The notes beneath the pieces are model-generated. The model saw only the letters and a list, made by a program, of their open reading frames with translations, was not told where the DNA came from and made no database searches. From Neolentinus lepideus HHB14362 ss-1 (taxonomy: Eukaryota > Basidiomycota > Agaricomycetes > Gloeophyllales > Gloeophyllaceae), in contig KV425582.1 in the NCBI GenBank assembly GCA_001632425.1, positions 190,611 through 254,610 on the forward strand: a DNA stretch of 64,000 nucleotides. The letters are read 5' to 3'. Positions within the stretch are counted from its first letter, which is position 1. Each line of letters starts with the position of its first letter. Below, piece by piece: positions 32,382 through 45,293 of the stretch. Made by a program: the position numbers and the translations under genes.

Positions 32382-32639
32382 ACTCGCGAGATGGAAATGT
32401 AAGTGAGAGTTGTAGGGATAGTGCAGAGGGTCGGCGGCCTGCTACGGGCGTCACGCAGGGATGTGGGTGGATGTGTTTCGGTTCGAGTGCAAGTCACAAG
32501 CCGACCCGATTAGATCGCTGTATAGTGTGAGAATATTGATATTCGTGTAATACCGAGAAAGGAAGGCTACGAAACTTTTCGCAACTGCTTGCTCGGTGGC
32601 TAGCTTCAAGTAATATTACGAGCTGTGTCTATAACCGAC
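32382..32639. promoter_or_regulatory. Divergent promoter of the PHO85-like kinase and UTP5
   Basis: Only 258 bp separate the two ATGs, transcribed away from each other, so the control elements of both housekeeping genes must lie here. No individual site was identified with confidence. Confidence 0.6.
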
Positions 32640-35113
32640 ATGTCTACTTCGCCGACCAAGTCTAAAAAGAGCAAGGTTAAACCACCAAAATCTCGGCCTG
32701 TGGGTACCTCTGCAATCTCTAAACCCGTCGTCGAGGATGCTTCGACCTTAACTGCTCTGTCTTGTTACTCTCCCAAAGGGGACCTGTTCGCCTTACTTTC
32801 ATTATCCGTCGACAAGCATCGTCTTCGAGTCTACAACACCACCTCAGGCGTCGCAATTGCTGAGACGATAGTCGAGACCGCGAGGGTCACAGCACTAAGT
32901 TGGTGTTCATATACGCACACCGGGGAGTTGCCAGAAGAGGACCTGGAAGCGCTCCCTCCCAATAAGAAGCGACGGAAAAAGCGTGCCAATCGAGGTGGTG
33001 TGGATGTTGTAACAGGATCACAAGGCGAGCAACTGGTTGTGTTAGGACTCTCGGACGGGACGCTTCAGTTCTTTTCACCGAAGCATGCCCGGGTTATCCG
33101 GACATTGTCACATCCAACAAGCTCTAGCTCCATATTGTATATTTCCTCGAATTACGAGGATGGGTCATTATGGACTTCGAGCGCTGACGGCAACATCCGT
33201 CTTTGGGACTCGCAACGGGGCGTATTAGCCTCTCGCTATGCATCTGATGCTCGAACGCCGTATTCATGTCTGGCGGTGAGACCAGGAGGTTCTGAAGGCG
33301 AAGCATCTTTCCTTGCTGCGAACCATGGCATTTATCTATTGTCTGCTTCCACCGGAGCTTCAGACGATGATCTATCCGGTGGACGCAGCACGACGGAACT
33401 TGCCTCATTCACTGGTCATGCATCTCCCGTTTCCTCCCTCCAGTGGGATTCATCCCGGCGCTTTGTTTCAATGGCAGAGGCAGACCGGCATGTCTACATC
33501 TGGGACGTCCCCGAATCTGACAGTACCTCCACCTCTGGGAAGCTCGCAGCGTCAATACCGTTGGACTCCGACGCTCGAGTTATCGCCTTGTCTATCTTGA
33601 AGCAAACTGTGCAGTCCCGGGTTCTTTTGACGCTCTCTGTTTCTGGCAAGATATCCATGTTCCTGATACCTACGCAAATTTCCCCAAGTTCCAATAGCAA
33701 GCAGAAGGTTCCAACCCTGGAGCCGTTGGTTGATATCTCGATTGCTTCGACGGACAAGAGCACTCCTGCCGAGACAATCAACGTCTCCTTCATCCCAGGA
33801 GAGGAGGGGAAATTGCGCATGGTCCGACTTATTGGTGGACTTCGCCCCGTCTTCTCTGTCATTGTGCGTGCTCTTTGATGAACAAGCAGAATAATGCGAT
33901 AACCTGTAACCTCACGGAACAGGAATATGTGGATCACGACGGCAGCTTCAAAAAGGGCGTACACCTCAAGACTCACGATGTCCTCATCGAAGCCGATTCC
34001 CAGGCCGCAACAAATGTAAGTCATCTTTCGCAACTGTTAGTCACCAAGACTAATCGGCTTACCAGGGAGCCATCAACAAACGATACAATGAGCCATCACA
34101 CCTCGCTGTGGCTTCAGGTGTCGAGCTGGGTCAGGATGCGTCAATGGATGACCTGCCTCTACAAGATATTGACGGTGTTCTGGACGTTAATCTCGCGGAG
34201 ATGAGTCTGGGCCAGCGATTGACGGCTATGACTGGCGCAGACGGTGCCAGCGGGTCAGATAGCGAGAATGCTTCTCCAGAGATGCGAGAGAAGGAGAAGA
34301 AGAGGGACGACGCGTTCCACATAGTGCCTGCCAACTCTCTTACGCGGACATTGATTCAGGCGCTACATTCCTCTGACTCGCGGCTGTTGGAGACGTGCCT
34401 TGCTCACTCAGACAACACTTTGATACGAAATACTGTGCAGAGGCTACCTCCCCAGTTGGCCGTACCTCTTCTGAATGCATGTGTCGAGCGTCTCAGCAGA
34501 GGTGCACGAGCTAACAACATGAAAGGGGGTGGGGGTGGCGCAAGCTCGCAGCGGGGAATGGCACTTACCACCTGGGTCAAAGCAGTTCTGACGATCCACA
34601 GTGGACACTTGATGACAGTAAGTGTTCTTTAGTTTGATCAACTTTAGTATATTAACTTGGACTCAGATGCCGGACCTCGTGGCAAGATTATCTGGATTAC
34701 ATGCGACCCTTACTACCCGGTTAACCTTGCACGAGAGCCTGCTTTCGTTAAACGGTCGACTTGACATGGTACTTTCTCAGATCGAGATGCGCTCATCGGC
34801 AGCACCTGCGCCTGTGGCCGCGCGGCGGAGGGGCAAAGGTGCTGCTCAAGACACAGAAAAGGAGGTGAAGCGGTATGTGGAGGGCGAGAGCGAAGAGGAG
34901 GCGGATGACCAAATGGACGTCGAGGTGGAGAGCGGGGATGATGCTGGCAGCGTGGAGGATGTCGAACTGGGCGGCGAAAGCGAAGAAGATGAGGACGATG
35001 AAGAGGAAGACAGTGAAGATGACGAAGAGGGTGGTCCGACGTTAAACGGTTTCATTGATGATGAAGCCGAGGAGGACTATGAGGAGGACGAGGAGGATGA
35101 TTATAGCGAATGA
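32640..35113 (+). CDS. utp5: UTP5/WDR43-like small-subunit processome protein
   Basis: A nucleolar WD40 protein of the t-UTP complex, needed for rRNA transcription and early 18S processing. Exons 32640-33863, 33923-34015, 34066-about 34617 and about 34669-35113 join in phase. The basic N-terminus (PTKSKKSKVKPPKS) is followed by WD-like repeats (DGSLWTSSADGNIRLWDS, ASFTGHASPVSSLQWD, RHVYIWDV). The Utp12 domain carries NSLTRTLIQALHSSD, LLETCLAHSD and MALTTWVKAVLTIHSGHLM. The C-terminus is a long Asp/Glu tract (about 34860-35110), typical of nucleolar proteins. The ATG at 32640 is chosen because upstream codons lack another ATG. It is divergent from the PHO85-like kinase. Confidence 0.88.
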
Positions 35114-35202
35114 TATATTTCGCTGGATCTCTCATCAGGTGGCATCAAACGAGCTGAATAGCAACAGAGGTAGATTCTGATTTACCATTCTTTCAGTCCA
35201 CC

Positions 35203-36795
35203 TCATGATGGTCGAGCTCGTCGCTTCGATCGACGAGCGCCACTATTGCTTGACTGCGTCTGGACGGGCTCGTCATGACGCGCCTCTATCCCACAGGAAA
35301 AAGTACTGTACCTTGCGTTTACTACCAGTTGTGGTTATAATTGTGGCTTCGTCTGACAGAGGAGTCAAATCACTGTCAGCGTGTTCTTCGTCCTGTCCAG
35401 GCGTTAGCTTTTGTTCAAGAGTCTACAACCGAGATACCTCTTGCAGATCCTCCTTGTTTATGGAAGAGCCGAGCTTCTGAAGCTCTGTGACATATGCTGA
35501 AGTACGCCCTCCGACCGTGATCCACTTAATTGTCGCCGGTTCTCCGGAAGGCTGGGGGGGTTGAAGTTAGTCACTCAGCATTGATACCGTTCTCGGACAT
35601 TTCACCAGTTTCAGGGTATGCTTTTCTCTTTTGCCCTTCCCCTGTGTCGTTACTCAGGCGCAAGCAATTCAAGCGTGTCTCACTACTCACCCACCGGTGT
35701 TTGAACAGCCACTCTGAAGGGAACTTGGAGTCATCTGCATGCGCTCCCACAGCTGTCTTGCAAACATGTTGTATCTGCATGTGCAATTCGGATAGCTGGT
35801 CTGCCATGAGCGTATCACAACGCTGCTCTGGGTGGATCCGTGCGTGGTAGAGCACTTCATCTACGGAAGCAACCAGGATTCGTCAGTTGCCACATCGATG
35901 ATGATTGGACATTGAAAAATGAGTACCTGCTACCCAGTTACCAATGCCTGCACTGAACGTCTGGTCCAGAAGCAAGGCCTTTATCGGACATCTGCGTTTG
36001 GTGACCATGGGCTTGAATTCGTCCAAGGAGGGCATAGTCAATATAGGATCGAAGCCAAGGATAGAGATAGGCGGTTCAGTCATAGGGGATGCGCACAGTC
36101 GAATGCGACCGAGGCGGCGAGGATCCAGAAAAGCTAATTGGGCTTCGACGTCCGTCTCACCACTCAGGTGCAAGATGAACTTCATCTGTAAATACGCAGA
36201 GTGACCTTTTCAATTTCAGCTCACCTTCATAAATTTTGGAGGCCACTCAGTAGATGCCTTCCTCTTTCCCTCCTTATATAATATTGGAGGAAACCCCTTG
36301 ACCTATGGAAATGTGTCACTCCGAGTCACAGCATGGACTAATCAGCGCTTACTTGAATCGCACCTGTCATACCTAGATGCAGTACTGGCATGCGACCGAC
36401 ACCATCCAGCTCTATGTAGAAGACTTTGCCTTATAAAGTCGTGGTTAGCTGCAGATTCGGAGGGGAAAGAGCGAAGATGGCGTACATACCATATCTGCCT
36501 ACGTTCACCACTTTGCGTCCAGTGATTTCCTTGGCCTAGAAGTAACGCCTAGCTGTGGGTGTCTGCAGGATAAGAAACGCACAAAGCGACGCACAAAATC
36601 TTCATGTGTTATCCCTGCGAAGACTATAGTGTCTTCGACGGTTTCGACAGATTGGATAGATTTTCCAAGTGCAGTATTGCGCACCAGTCTGACTGTCTCT
36701 TCCACTTCTGGATGCAAATAGTTAGGAGTCGGATCACATTTTGAACAATCAATACTGCAGGATAGAAATCATCTCTCACCAGGTAATTCAGGCAT
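35203..36795 (-). CDS. Formamidopyrimidine-DNA glycosylase (MutM/Nei family)
   Basis: A base-excision repair enzyme that removes oxidised purines and nicks the strand. The start MPELPEVEETVRL supplies the catalytic N-terminal Pro and the following Glu; an intron splits the motif after PELP. Later pieces are KVVNVGRYG, LDGVGRMPVLHLGMTGAIQ, MKFILHLSGE, LDPRRLGRIRL, the helix-two-turn-helix region [31 protein letters not shown] split over two exons, and SEWLFKHRW. The usual C-terminal zinc finger is absent; instead there is ITVGGRTSAYV and an Arg/Lys-rich tail (ARRSKRRARPS), as in other fungal and plant homologues. The last two exons are the least certain. It converges on UTP5 with about 90 bp between stops. 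Confidence 0.88.
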
Positions 36796-37035
36796 CGCCA
36801 CCTAAAATGATGAGAGTACTCACGGATCGCCTATACTTCGTGGTATACCGATGTCACGGTTGATGGAATCATTTGTGGCGGTGATTCGCTTGGCGCTCAC
36901 AAGGATGACTCCATACCACTAGCGGTGCCGCGGCCCGGGCACCAAAGTCCTTCATTTTCTCCATGGTATACTGATGGGGAATTGCCATTGTGCACTTAGG
37001 ACGTCGTCTCTGTGAGCCTTGTGTAAGCTTTGTTC

Positions 37036-39310
37036 GATGATGCATATGATCAAGATGCGTCGGGTCCCATCTCAGCCCACTGAAGCCAACCGGCCATGGG
37101 GCCTTGGTTGGAGATCTTCAACCTGGTTTGCGACTTTAGGTATGTTGCTGCAGAATCAAACTTGCAGAGGCAGCTAAAAGGGGTCCCGGAACTCAGTTGT
37201 AGGCTTCGGTGTGTAGTTTCTTAGCAAGCCAATCTTATGCTTGCCACCGCTCAAGCAGACATACAGGTGTCTGTACGGATCTCATCGTATACTCGATAGT
37301 TATCCCGGTGTTTCCCTTCCGGCTCGAACAGCTTGGATATACAGGCGTCTCTGCCTTAGTCGGTTATATCCTCTTCGCATACGTCAGTGAACCAAGCTCA
37401 GTCTTTTGGTGAATGAATTCACCTGAATAATACTATTAGTCCGGAGGGCTTGTCATTTGTGCGTATCTCCATATATGTATAGACGGTGCTCCTTTTGATA
37501 CAGATATAGCTACGCTTCCCATTGCCATGTTCTGTGAACGGTACGACACCCGTCAAACGCCCTTCGTCTTGGGAATGTTGTTCCTCGTAGGATCGCAGAT
37601 TCTGTTGATGGAGGCACCCGCGTACTGGGTCATGTGCCTAGCTCGTATCATCCAAGGCATGCCCTGCAATAGACTTCTCTGACGGATCTTCTTATATACC
37701 TTGCAGGAGTGAGCTCATCCGTCGTTTGGGTGGTGGGCCTAGCGTTGCTGTAAGTAGCGCTCACCCATTCCACATGGATAAGGAGTAATTTATTGTCAGG
37801 TGCGAGAATGTCCCAGAGGCACACGTAGGCCGTATGTAGTGCCCATCTGTGCCTGCAGGTCGCTCACATTCAAATTGTAGGCCAACTTGGTCTAGCGATG
37901 TCTGGCCTATCCATTGGGTGAGCACCGAAAGTCCTCTAATTTCTCAGATTTTATCAATGAGCCTTCCAGCGTTCTGGTTGGGCCGCCTGTAGGAGGCGGC
38001 CTGTACCACGCTTTTGGTTACCGAGGGCCCTTCATATTCGGCCTAATGATCAGTGTTATAGATCTGTTAGGTCGGCTTCTCATCATTGAACGCAAGGATG
38101 CTCTGCTCTGGGGAGTCGATCCTGTCGCATTGCCGGAGAAGGACAATGAACAGCCGAAATCTGGGTCTGATGAACAGATACAAGAAGTTCAAGACTCGAA
38201 GAAGAAGGGTGAGGCATCACAAGATGTCCAGACCCAAGCATCGCCAGACATTGAAGCCGGGCCGTTGAAAACAGTGAACGCGCCAAAGGAAGATGTTACC
38301 AAAGAGACTCAGGAGCCCATCACCTCTGCAGAGTCGCGCACAACAAGACAAAAGCACATCACTTTGTTTGGTGTTGTCGCTCAACTGGGGACATCGCCGC
38401 GGGCAGTCACAGCTTTTTTCGTTACGATTGCTTATGGGTATGTACGGCACCGCAGCAAATACTGCTCTCAATTCGATTGACTCGGTATCAGTTTAGTATA
38501 CGCTAGCCAAGAACCCACGATTCCGCTGCATATGCAGGCGGAGTGGGGCTACGATTCTACGAAAGTCGGCTTGGTCTTCATCGCATCAGTTGTGCCGACG
38601 CTATTCTGTAAGTCAATCCGAGTGGTCATTATCATCATGTGCTTAGGATTGACCGCTCGTGTCAGCCTCTCCCTTTGCTGGGTGGCTAGCGGACGCACGA
38701 GGTGCGGAGTGGGTGGCGGCACCCATGCTCATCCTCGCTATCCCGTGGTGGTTAATTGTCATCATAAATGGCCCTGTCACCCTCTTTATTTTTGCTTTCG
38801 CCATACAGAGTAAGCGGCCTCTTCTCTGAACCCATGAATATTTGTCGCATTGATGGAATTCTAATAGGTCTTTTCACTGGTGGTGCCTTGTCGCCGATTA
38901 CTGCTGAATTGGCTGCTGTGGCGAGAACGTTCGACGATATTGGCTGTGCGTACCACGATGCGTGGCGTGATGTCCGCTGCATTTACTTGACATCTTACAG
39001 ATGGCCATGTGTATGGTGCATTTAATCTCGCCTATGGCGTCGGCTCTGCTGTTGGTCCACTCATCGGCGGACAGGTAAGCCACGGCCTACTCTCGAACAT
39101 GAAAATATCATCCTGAAGTCCTCGACTTAGATCTACGACCACACCTCGCATGGTTGGCTAGCCGTGTGTGTACTTGACGCTGGACTGGTCTTTATTTCGG
39201 CAGTGCTCGCTTTTGTTTACACTGGGGAAACGAGTCTCTTGACGAGGACGCTGAGATTGTTCAGAAGGAAGAACGACACGACCAACGAGAATACACCAGA
39301 TAGTCCATAG
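37036..39310 (+). CDS. MFS transporter (drug/amine type)
   Basis: A twelve-helix major facilitator with many short exons. It starts at the ATG at 37036 (MMHMIKMRRVPSQ) and then runs WRSSTWFATLV, VCTDLIVYSIVIPVFPF, YTGVSALVGYILFAY, SGGLVI, MFCERYDTRQTPFVLG (motif A region), YWVMCLARIIQG, SSSVVWVVGLALL and GPPVGGGLYHAFGYRGPF (motif C region). A long central cytosolic loop rich in Glu/Lys follows, then VVPTLF, SPLAGWLAD, GALSPITAELAAVA, YGVGSAVGPLIGGQIYD and a final helix. It resembles fungal vesicular-amine or multidrug exporters; the substrate is unknown. The donor at 37657 is GC in place of GT. The frame can otherwise be followed to the stop, so the gene appears intact. Confidence 0.85.
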
Positions 39311-39773
39311 ATGTAACACTTGATGACTTAGATGATGAATTTTAACAATGATATATTCCCAGCGTCCTATCATTGCGTCCGAGGATGTATCGCTCTCGAG
39401 CACAGCCACAGTATACGTATACTGATACCATCGCTCGCACTCGACCGTGCACGGACTAGGACTGCTTGTATTCTCATAACTTATTGGACGTCCTCGACAA
39501 GGGAAATACGAAAGGCCCAACTCTGATATATGTCTTTCAGCTGCCTTGCATGATAGTGATTCGCGATTTCATCTCAACTTGAATTATCCCTGGAGCCTGG
39601 ATTCATACCTAACCCTGCAGAGCTTCTAGACAGTAGCAGCAATCGCCGCATGGGAAGACCTCTTTTTGGTGCGCAGCCAACACGTTAGACATTTCTTTAC
39701 TCAAGTCTGCTGAGAACTAACGATATGCTCGGAAGGTCCGCATCACGGCGATCTTTGCAGCTGTAATACCTGC
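39311..39773. other. Intergenic DNA
   Basis: 3' flank of the MFS gene and promoter of the next plus-strand gene. No gene is supported. Confidence 0.45.
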
Positions 39774-41672
39774 ATGCCGCTTCCTCCCGACACGCATCTT
39801 TGGAGTGCTCCTGCACGTTCTTCCACTCCTACGCCTTCCGGTGAGCCGTCAGACGACTCAGAAGGCCGTCCCAGATCTCCGTCTACTTCTGCTCCAGCGA
39901 GCAGTCTCGATGTGTATACGCAGACAAGAGACAGCTTGCGGCTAGCTTCAACAGCTTTGGATGCTGCGTATACACGTCTCCGTGAACTGCGGATTGCCAT
40001 ACGTGGTCTATCAGCTGCATCGGATGGTATGAGTCCTGGGCACACGGCTATCGTTCTTTCGGGAGGAGAGGGAGCGACCACAGATAATGCAATGCCAGAG
40101 TCATCACCAGCCGAGACGGGACTTCTCAGGATCCCAAACATCTCTTCCATTAGGCGCGACGATGCTCGCGCTTCATTGTCTCATAATGCCCATTCTGTCC
40201 TCGATCCGCCCGAACCATCTCCTCTGGAGCCTATACGTTCTCCCGCCTCTTCCACAGTAGTTGCGGTGGACCAGAGTAGTACAATGAGTCAGGGGAGGCT
40301 GCGGCAACTGAGAACTCGGCGGTCCCTCCTAGAAGATCACCTACGTCTCAGGCGAGAGGACACACTAGGAGTCATTGGCCGCCGTGCCACCGCCCGTGCT
40401 GCAGTGGAGACTGCATCCGCCACGGGCTCCCGTGCTGAAGAGACGCAATCTTTATATGACAGGTCCATTCAGATCGCAAACGAGCTTGAACAGACCATTG
40501 ACCGCTATCTTTCCAATCGAAGATTATTGTCAAACGCTTTGGCGACTGGTCAAAGGACGAGTGCTCTTGCCCGGATGGATGAAGTATCAAGAATCGGGCG
40601 AAGTAATAGTGAAGGCGTTGGTTCAATAAGCCCAACAGAACAGCCTGCTTCATCAAGATCCCGAGTCGTGCCTCCTGCTAGGCGCGTCACCTCAAACACG
40701 CCAAGACTTAGCTTAGGGCTGAGAGCACTTGATATTTTCCAGCGCCATCATACGAACCGTTGAGTAAACATGTTTTTGGACTTTGGTGATACTTACCCTA
40801 TACTTTATAGCCACGGATAGCTTGAACAACCCAACTTCCGGTCCAACGTTACCACGTCCGCAGCGATCGTTTCGAGATAATGATACGAGCACTTCCGTAG
40901 ATGACCTTGATGACACCATGAGCTGGCTAATGCGGCCTAGAGATAATGCCTATGAGCGTTTCCTACAAGTGGCAGACGGCCAGGATGCTCCAAGAGAGCC
41001 CGCGCACAACAGAGGTCTAGCCTCAGAGACGGGCGAGGATGCCGACCAAGATGGTTTACTTGCTACTACTTCACCTCAAACACGGCGGCGTCGTTGGGGT
41101 AAGAAGCTTCTTACATCCCTTCTGTTACCAGGAGCGTATGACAAACATTTTTGTAGCCCTGCTTGATGAGGATGGCAATGAAATCCAGAGTGATGAACGA
41201 GATCCAATTGAACGCGTACACTCAGAAGTAAGGTCTCGGGTTGTGGTGTCTACGCATGCCTCATATTCATAAAATTTTGCAGAATTCACTGATACCGACT
41301 ACACGAAATTCAATCTCCTATGGCACTGATGATGAAATCCGTATCGCTCGTGTCCGCCTAAACACTCACCGACGTATGTTTACATGTTCATCCCGTCTCC
41401 GGTGGTCAATTCGGCTCATGCACTGTCTGGCAGTGCAGCTGGGTCTCGACACTGACGGTGGTCATACCACAGCTGTCGCCTCTTGTCCTGGCCACGGGTG
41501 TGCTTTGCAGCCTACCGATGCATCTGGTTCTTCGATACCCTACCGCGTCATTCCCCTACCTTTACCCATTGAGCAAATAGTCTGTACAAGCCGCACTCCA
41601 GTGACGGGTCTAGGGAAGGAACGACGGATCGTCACACGTGGATCTTATCCAACAACTGGAATCGGACGGTAA
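39774..41672 (+). CDS. Conserved basidiomycete protein, function not recognised
   Basis: Exon 1 begins MPLPPDTHLWSAPARS and holds a Ser/Pro-rich head, a region with heptad-like helices (TRDSLRLASTALDAAYTRLR, RLRQLRTRRSLLEDHLRLRR, IQIANELEQTIDRYLSNRR) and a basic segment. To continue, a GTTGAG donor near 40761 must be used; the next exon begins TDSLNNPTSGP and carries DDLDDTMSWLMRPR. Later exons carry RIARVRLN, a piece resembling LGLDTDGG and IPYRVIPLPLPIEQ. The coiled-coil head suggests a scaffold or adaptor, but no domain is recognised. If the first donor is not used the product ends HHTNR after 329 residues. Confidence 0.62.
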
Positions 41673-42038
41673 GGGAGCTGCGTAAAGCATCCTAGGTATA
41701 CTGGTTCTCTTCAAAATAATTTATCGTTGGCTTCCTTCATTGTCATTAATCTAGGAGCTGGATGGAACATTACCTCCGGTAGGTTAGGCTTCGTTGAGGC
41801 TTACCTACCAAGGCATTAAGAGTCGTCTTGACGATGACACCATCATGACATGCTTATCCTTGCTTGGTTGTAGATAGGAGAATGATTTCAATGGGATGTG
41901 CACTCATTCAGAAACACTACGCCGTGATGGTGCAAAGAATAGGTCTGTTAAAACAGGAGTGTAACAGACAAAAGCCTAAGGTAACAATAAACAGGAATAA
42001 TCGACGTGTGGAGATGAAGGTGAATTAGTCGAGCCGTA
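41673..42038. other. Intergenic DNA between convergent genes
   Basis: No gene is supported. A small inverted or direct repeat GGTAGG...TACCTACC is present near 41780-41810. Confidence 0.4.
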
Positions 42039-44451
42039 TCAGCGAGCCGCTGATGGGTACGAGTAGTATTGCTGGTAAGATGGAGTCCCCGTCGCGGGCT
42101 GAGGGGTGGCTGGTGCCGGGTTCGTACCCTGATTTCCACTTGTCCGTAGGTGCGCAGGTAGGGTCGGCGCTGCGTACCCGGGAGTGCTTGGCGTCCAGGT
42201 GGACTGTTGGTAAGGTTTAGACACGGTGTTGGCAACTGCTCGCTGTGCTGGCGGCGTCTGGGTAGCCGAGTTTGCGCCATAATAAGCAGGATAGGTACCG
42301 GCACTTACGCCCGCTTGACTAGTCGTGCCGGACTGTTGCGCAGCCGTTCCGTAACCATACCACCCCGCATACGAGTACTGCCCTTGTTGACCGTATTGGC
42401 CGTAGTATGCGGAACCATTTGTTTGCCCTTGAGCTCCGGCAAAGGGGGTAGGATAATAGGCTCCCGCTTGCCCAGGAGGATATGTGTAACCGCCTGCTCG
42501 GTATGGGTAATACCCTGGATATGCCGAGGCAGGTGTGTTGGGAGCGTTAGTCTTGTTCGCAGCGGGAGTCGCAGGCGCAGTTGCTGGAGGTATAGGCGTG
42601 CCGGCCTTGATTTGCAGAGTAGTGTCGTCCCGGAGTGCTGAAGAACGGGACGTCTGCAGCGTGCCATACCAGCCTTGTGATGGACTGATGGGCAAGGTGC
42701 GGTGTAGTTTGCGGAGAACGGTCTCCGACGGTGTGAGTGGTACATCTGGGGAATTGGATGTTCGAGGGCGAAGAGATGCTAGGACAGTCAGCGTCTCCAT
42801 TACCGCTTGAGCTGTGGTGAACCAGGCGTGAGTCCGAAAATTAGACAAAGATAGTCAATACCATTTAGACGCACCAGTCTCCCACTCTTCCGAGTCCATT
42901 TCTACCTGAGCGAATGCACCGTCTTCGGCGCCAAGCCGCTCTTTCTGAAGCACTTCCAGCCGCTGTAATGCACGAGCATTTCGATCTAGGAGCTCCTGGA
43001 TGGCATTCTCCAGCTCCAAAGTACTCAGGAGGGACTTCACTCCGTCCACTTCGCTTGGATCAAGTAGACCCTTCAGAGCTTCCTCGATATCATTTATTCT
43101 CGAAGCTTCTTTCGGCGCTTCGTCCACTACCACAGTCTCTGGCTCCGGCTCTGCACCACTCCCGGGTGGCAACTCTGGTTGGGGAAGGGCAGCCGTGCGG
43201 AAGCTAGCCTCCTCCTCCAACCGCGCTAGTAATGCCTTCTGCCTCGCCTTCAACCTCCGCTTCACCTCCCGATTCCACAACACCTGTCCAAGCGCGTCTC
43301 TCCCAACCTCCGTCCCATCCTGGTCAAAACTAGGAGCGAAACTTGCATATGGACCGTAATCCAAAAAGCTGCCTGAGGTAATATATCTCGGCCCAGGGGG
43401 CAGCTGCTTTGGTCCAGGCGGTTTTCTCGGGAACAGTGTTCCGATTGTAGGATGTCGTAATGATAGATCTGGTGCTGAGGTCAATGGTGCATACGTGCTC
43501 GACGGTGTTGGAAGGACTGCAACGAGTTCTGCGTGGGCTATCGCGAGGTCCTTGAGCTCCTTGCCGTCTGACGGAGCTGCGAAGTCCGAGTTCAAGGACG
43601 TCCACCAGTCACCTGTGGGCAGTCGCTGAAGCAAAGCGTATTTGCGCTTGCGGGATGGGGATTTGGGGCGCGTCGCGATGGTCGAAACTCTCAAAGGTTT
43701 GGCTTCTTCAGAGGCTTGGACTTCGTCTGTTGTCTCTGGTTCTTGGGGAAGAATGGTCTCTATGTCTAACGGTAGTGATACAGAGTGGAAAGAAGCCTGG
43801 TTGAGAAGGGCCAAAGCTAAGTTGCAGAAACGGAGTTGTTGTGCGGCAGGAGTGGAGGGGCGCGATCGCGCATGAGAGGATATTGGAAACAGATGTTGGA
43901 TAGCAGTCTGGTATCGGTATCAACTGCTGCGAGCTTGTCAAACCCAGAATAGCTCACCCGTAGCACCCGAAGCGAATGCTTGGGTGATTCCTTCAGTAGA
44001 GCCCGTAAGGAGTATGAAAGCGGTGGTGATGCAGATGGTTCTGTGGAGTCAGACGGTAGGGGAAAGACTCGATCAAGTAGACCTTGAGTGTCGGCCCTTG
44101 ATATGGCCAACTCGTTCGTAAGCATAGAATAGCAAGAGACAGAAGGGCCACGTACATCTCGAGAATGTCCAGAATCTTTTCAGCATCCCCGGGATCGAGT
44201 GGAACATCGCCGACGAAGGGTAGCTCCTTGTCCTCTATCTCGGGAGCAGCGGGCGACTCTTCCTCCTCTTCGATAACACTCTCAGTTTTTGGCTGCTTCG
44301 TAACAGGCTGTCCGTCGTCCTGGCCATAGACAGCTGAAGTGCGTTTGCGCTTCTTGCCGCCTTGTTTCGATCGAGCAGCTGTGGCGGGGGGTGGGGGTGT
44401 CTCCGCTACCACTTCTGTTTGCTGCACAGAAGAGCGGGTAGCGCGAGCCAT
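42039..44451 (-). CDS. Conserved basidiomycete nuclear-type protein, function not recognised
   Basis: The gene starts at 44451 with a basic, disordered head (MARATRSSVQQTE, GGKKRKRTSAVYG). A short conserved helix region follows (DPGDAEKILDILEM, ADTQGLLDRVFPLP, YSLRALLKESPKHSLRVLR), then LALALLNQASFHSVSLPL, TGDWWTSLNSDFAAP and YITSGSFLDYGPYASFAP. The middle has charged coiled coil (WNREVKRRLKARQKALLARL) and the end, after an intron at about 42855-42790, is Tyr/Gln/Gly-rich and low in complexity (AYYGQYGQQGQYSY, SYQQYYSYPSAAR). The composition fits a chromatin or transcription protein. I recognise the boxes as conserved among basidiomycetes but cannot name the family. Confidence 0.68.
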
Positions 44452-44793
44452 ACTGGCGATAAAGACCGGGCAAAAGGTATCAGTATGAGGGTAAAAAGGG
44501 AGGTAAGAGTAAAGAGGCAACGCGGTTGTGGCGGACTGGACAAATTGGGAGCACGCGTAGTAGTTACGAAACGCGTCGGACGCGTCGATGCTTTGAGAAA
44601 CAGATTCGTGACGGTGTCGTTGCGCTGCTCAGCTCGCCAGTCTGCAACCGGAAATATGATCACAGTAGTCACTTAGATCTCCGACTTAACTATTGTAGTC
44701 CTTTCTACTCACATACAAACTCCGACTACGATCAATTTACACTCCGATTATAGTGCATCCACATCGGAACCATATTCTGACTACTACCAGGTC
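44452..44793. promoter_or_regulatory. Divergent promoter region
   Basis: This 342-bp interval separates the minus-strand gene starting at 44451 from mL43 starting at 44794. Short repeats ACTCCGA(C/T)TA near 44717 and 44742 and an ACGCGTCGGACGCGTCGATG stretch near 44570 might be control sites, but this is only suggestive. Confidence 0.4.
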
Positions 44794-45293
44794 ATGTCCT
44801 TCAAATTACCCCCACCAACAAAGCCCATCTTCCGGGCTCAGCTGTCCTCCAGGCCTGCTAACGGGCATACAGCGTTCATCCCTCAAATCAGGAAACTTTT
44901 ATTTCGGTACTGCGAAAAATGGCCATCATCGTCCAGGACTCGCACGTATCTCACAAACCACTTGGAGGTCCTCGCTCGGGCAAACCCCCATGTTGAGATT
45001 GTCGTGCAGCAGCGGAATCAGAAAGAACCCATTGTCAGAGGCTTCTACCGTACGTTGGTCCGCATGATCTAGTTGATGTTATTAAGTCAATTCGTCTCGT
45101 AGTGAACGGGCGAGACAAGGTAATCTCGCTCAAGGAATTCGAAGTCACCCAGATCCAGCAAAAAGTCCAGCTACTTTTGGACTCATCAGGGGCCAAGATC
45201 AAACCTCTTAAGAGACGCATCATCGAGAGTTCGACAGAGTCAGCGAGAGGTATCTGGAGTGGGCTTCATGTTCCCGAGCTGTACAAAATTTAA
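44794..45293 (+). CDS. Mitochondrial large ribosomal subunit protein mL43 (MRPL51 type)
   Basis: Exons 44794-45049 and 45103-45293 flank a 53-nt intron and encode 148 residues. The thioredoxin-like L51/S25/CI-B8 fold is evident from QIRKLLFRYCEKW, LARANPHVEIVVQQRN, EPIVRGFYLNGRDKVI and VQLLLDSSGAKIK. These boxes are in the usual order and the length is usual for the family. The protein is part of the mitochondrial ribosome. The N-terminus is short and basic, as expected for import without a long cleaved leader. Confidence 0.9.

Noticed and set aside
35530..36204. Plus-strand frames across the MutM-type gene
   Set aside because: The minus strand carries the glycosylase motifs and consistent splice sites; the plus frames are shadows.
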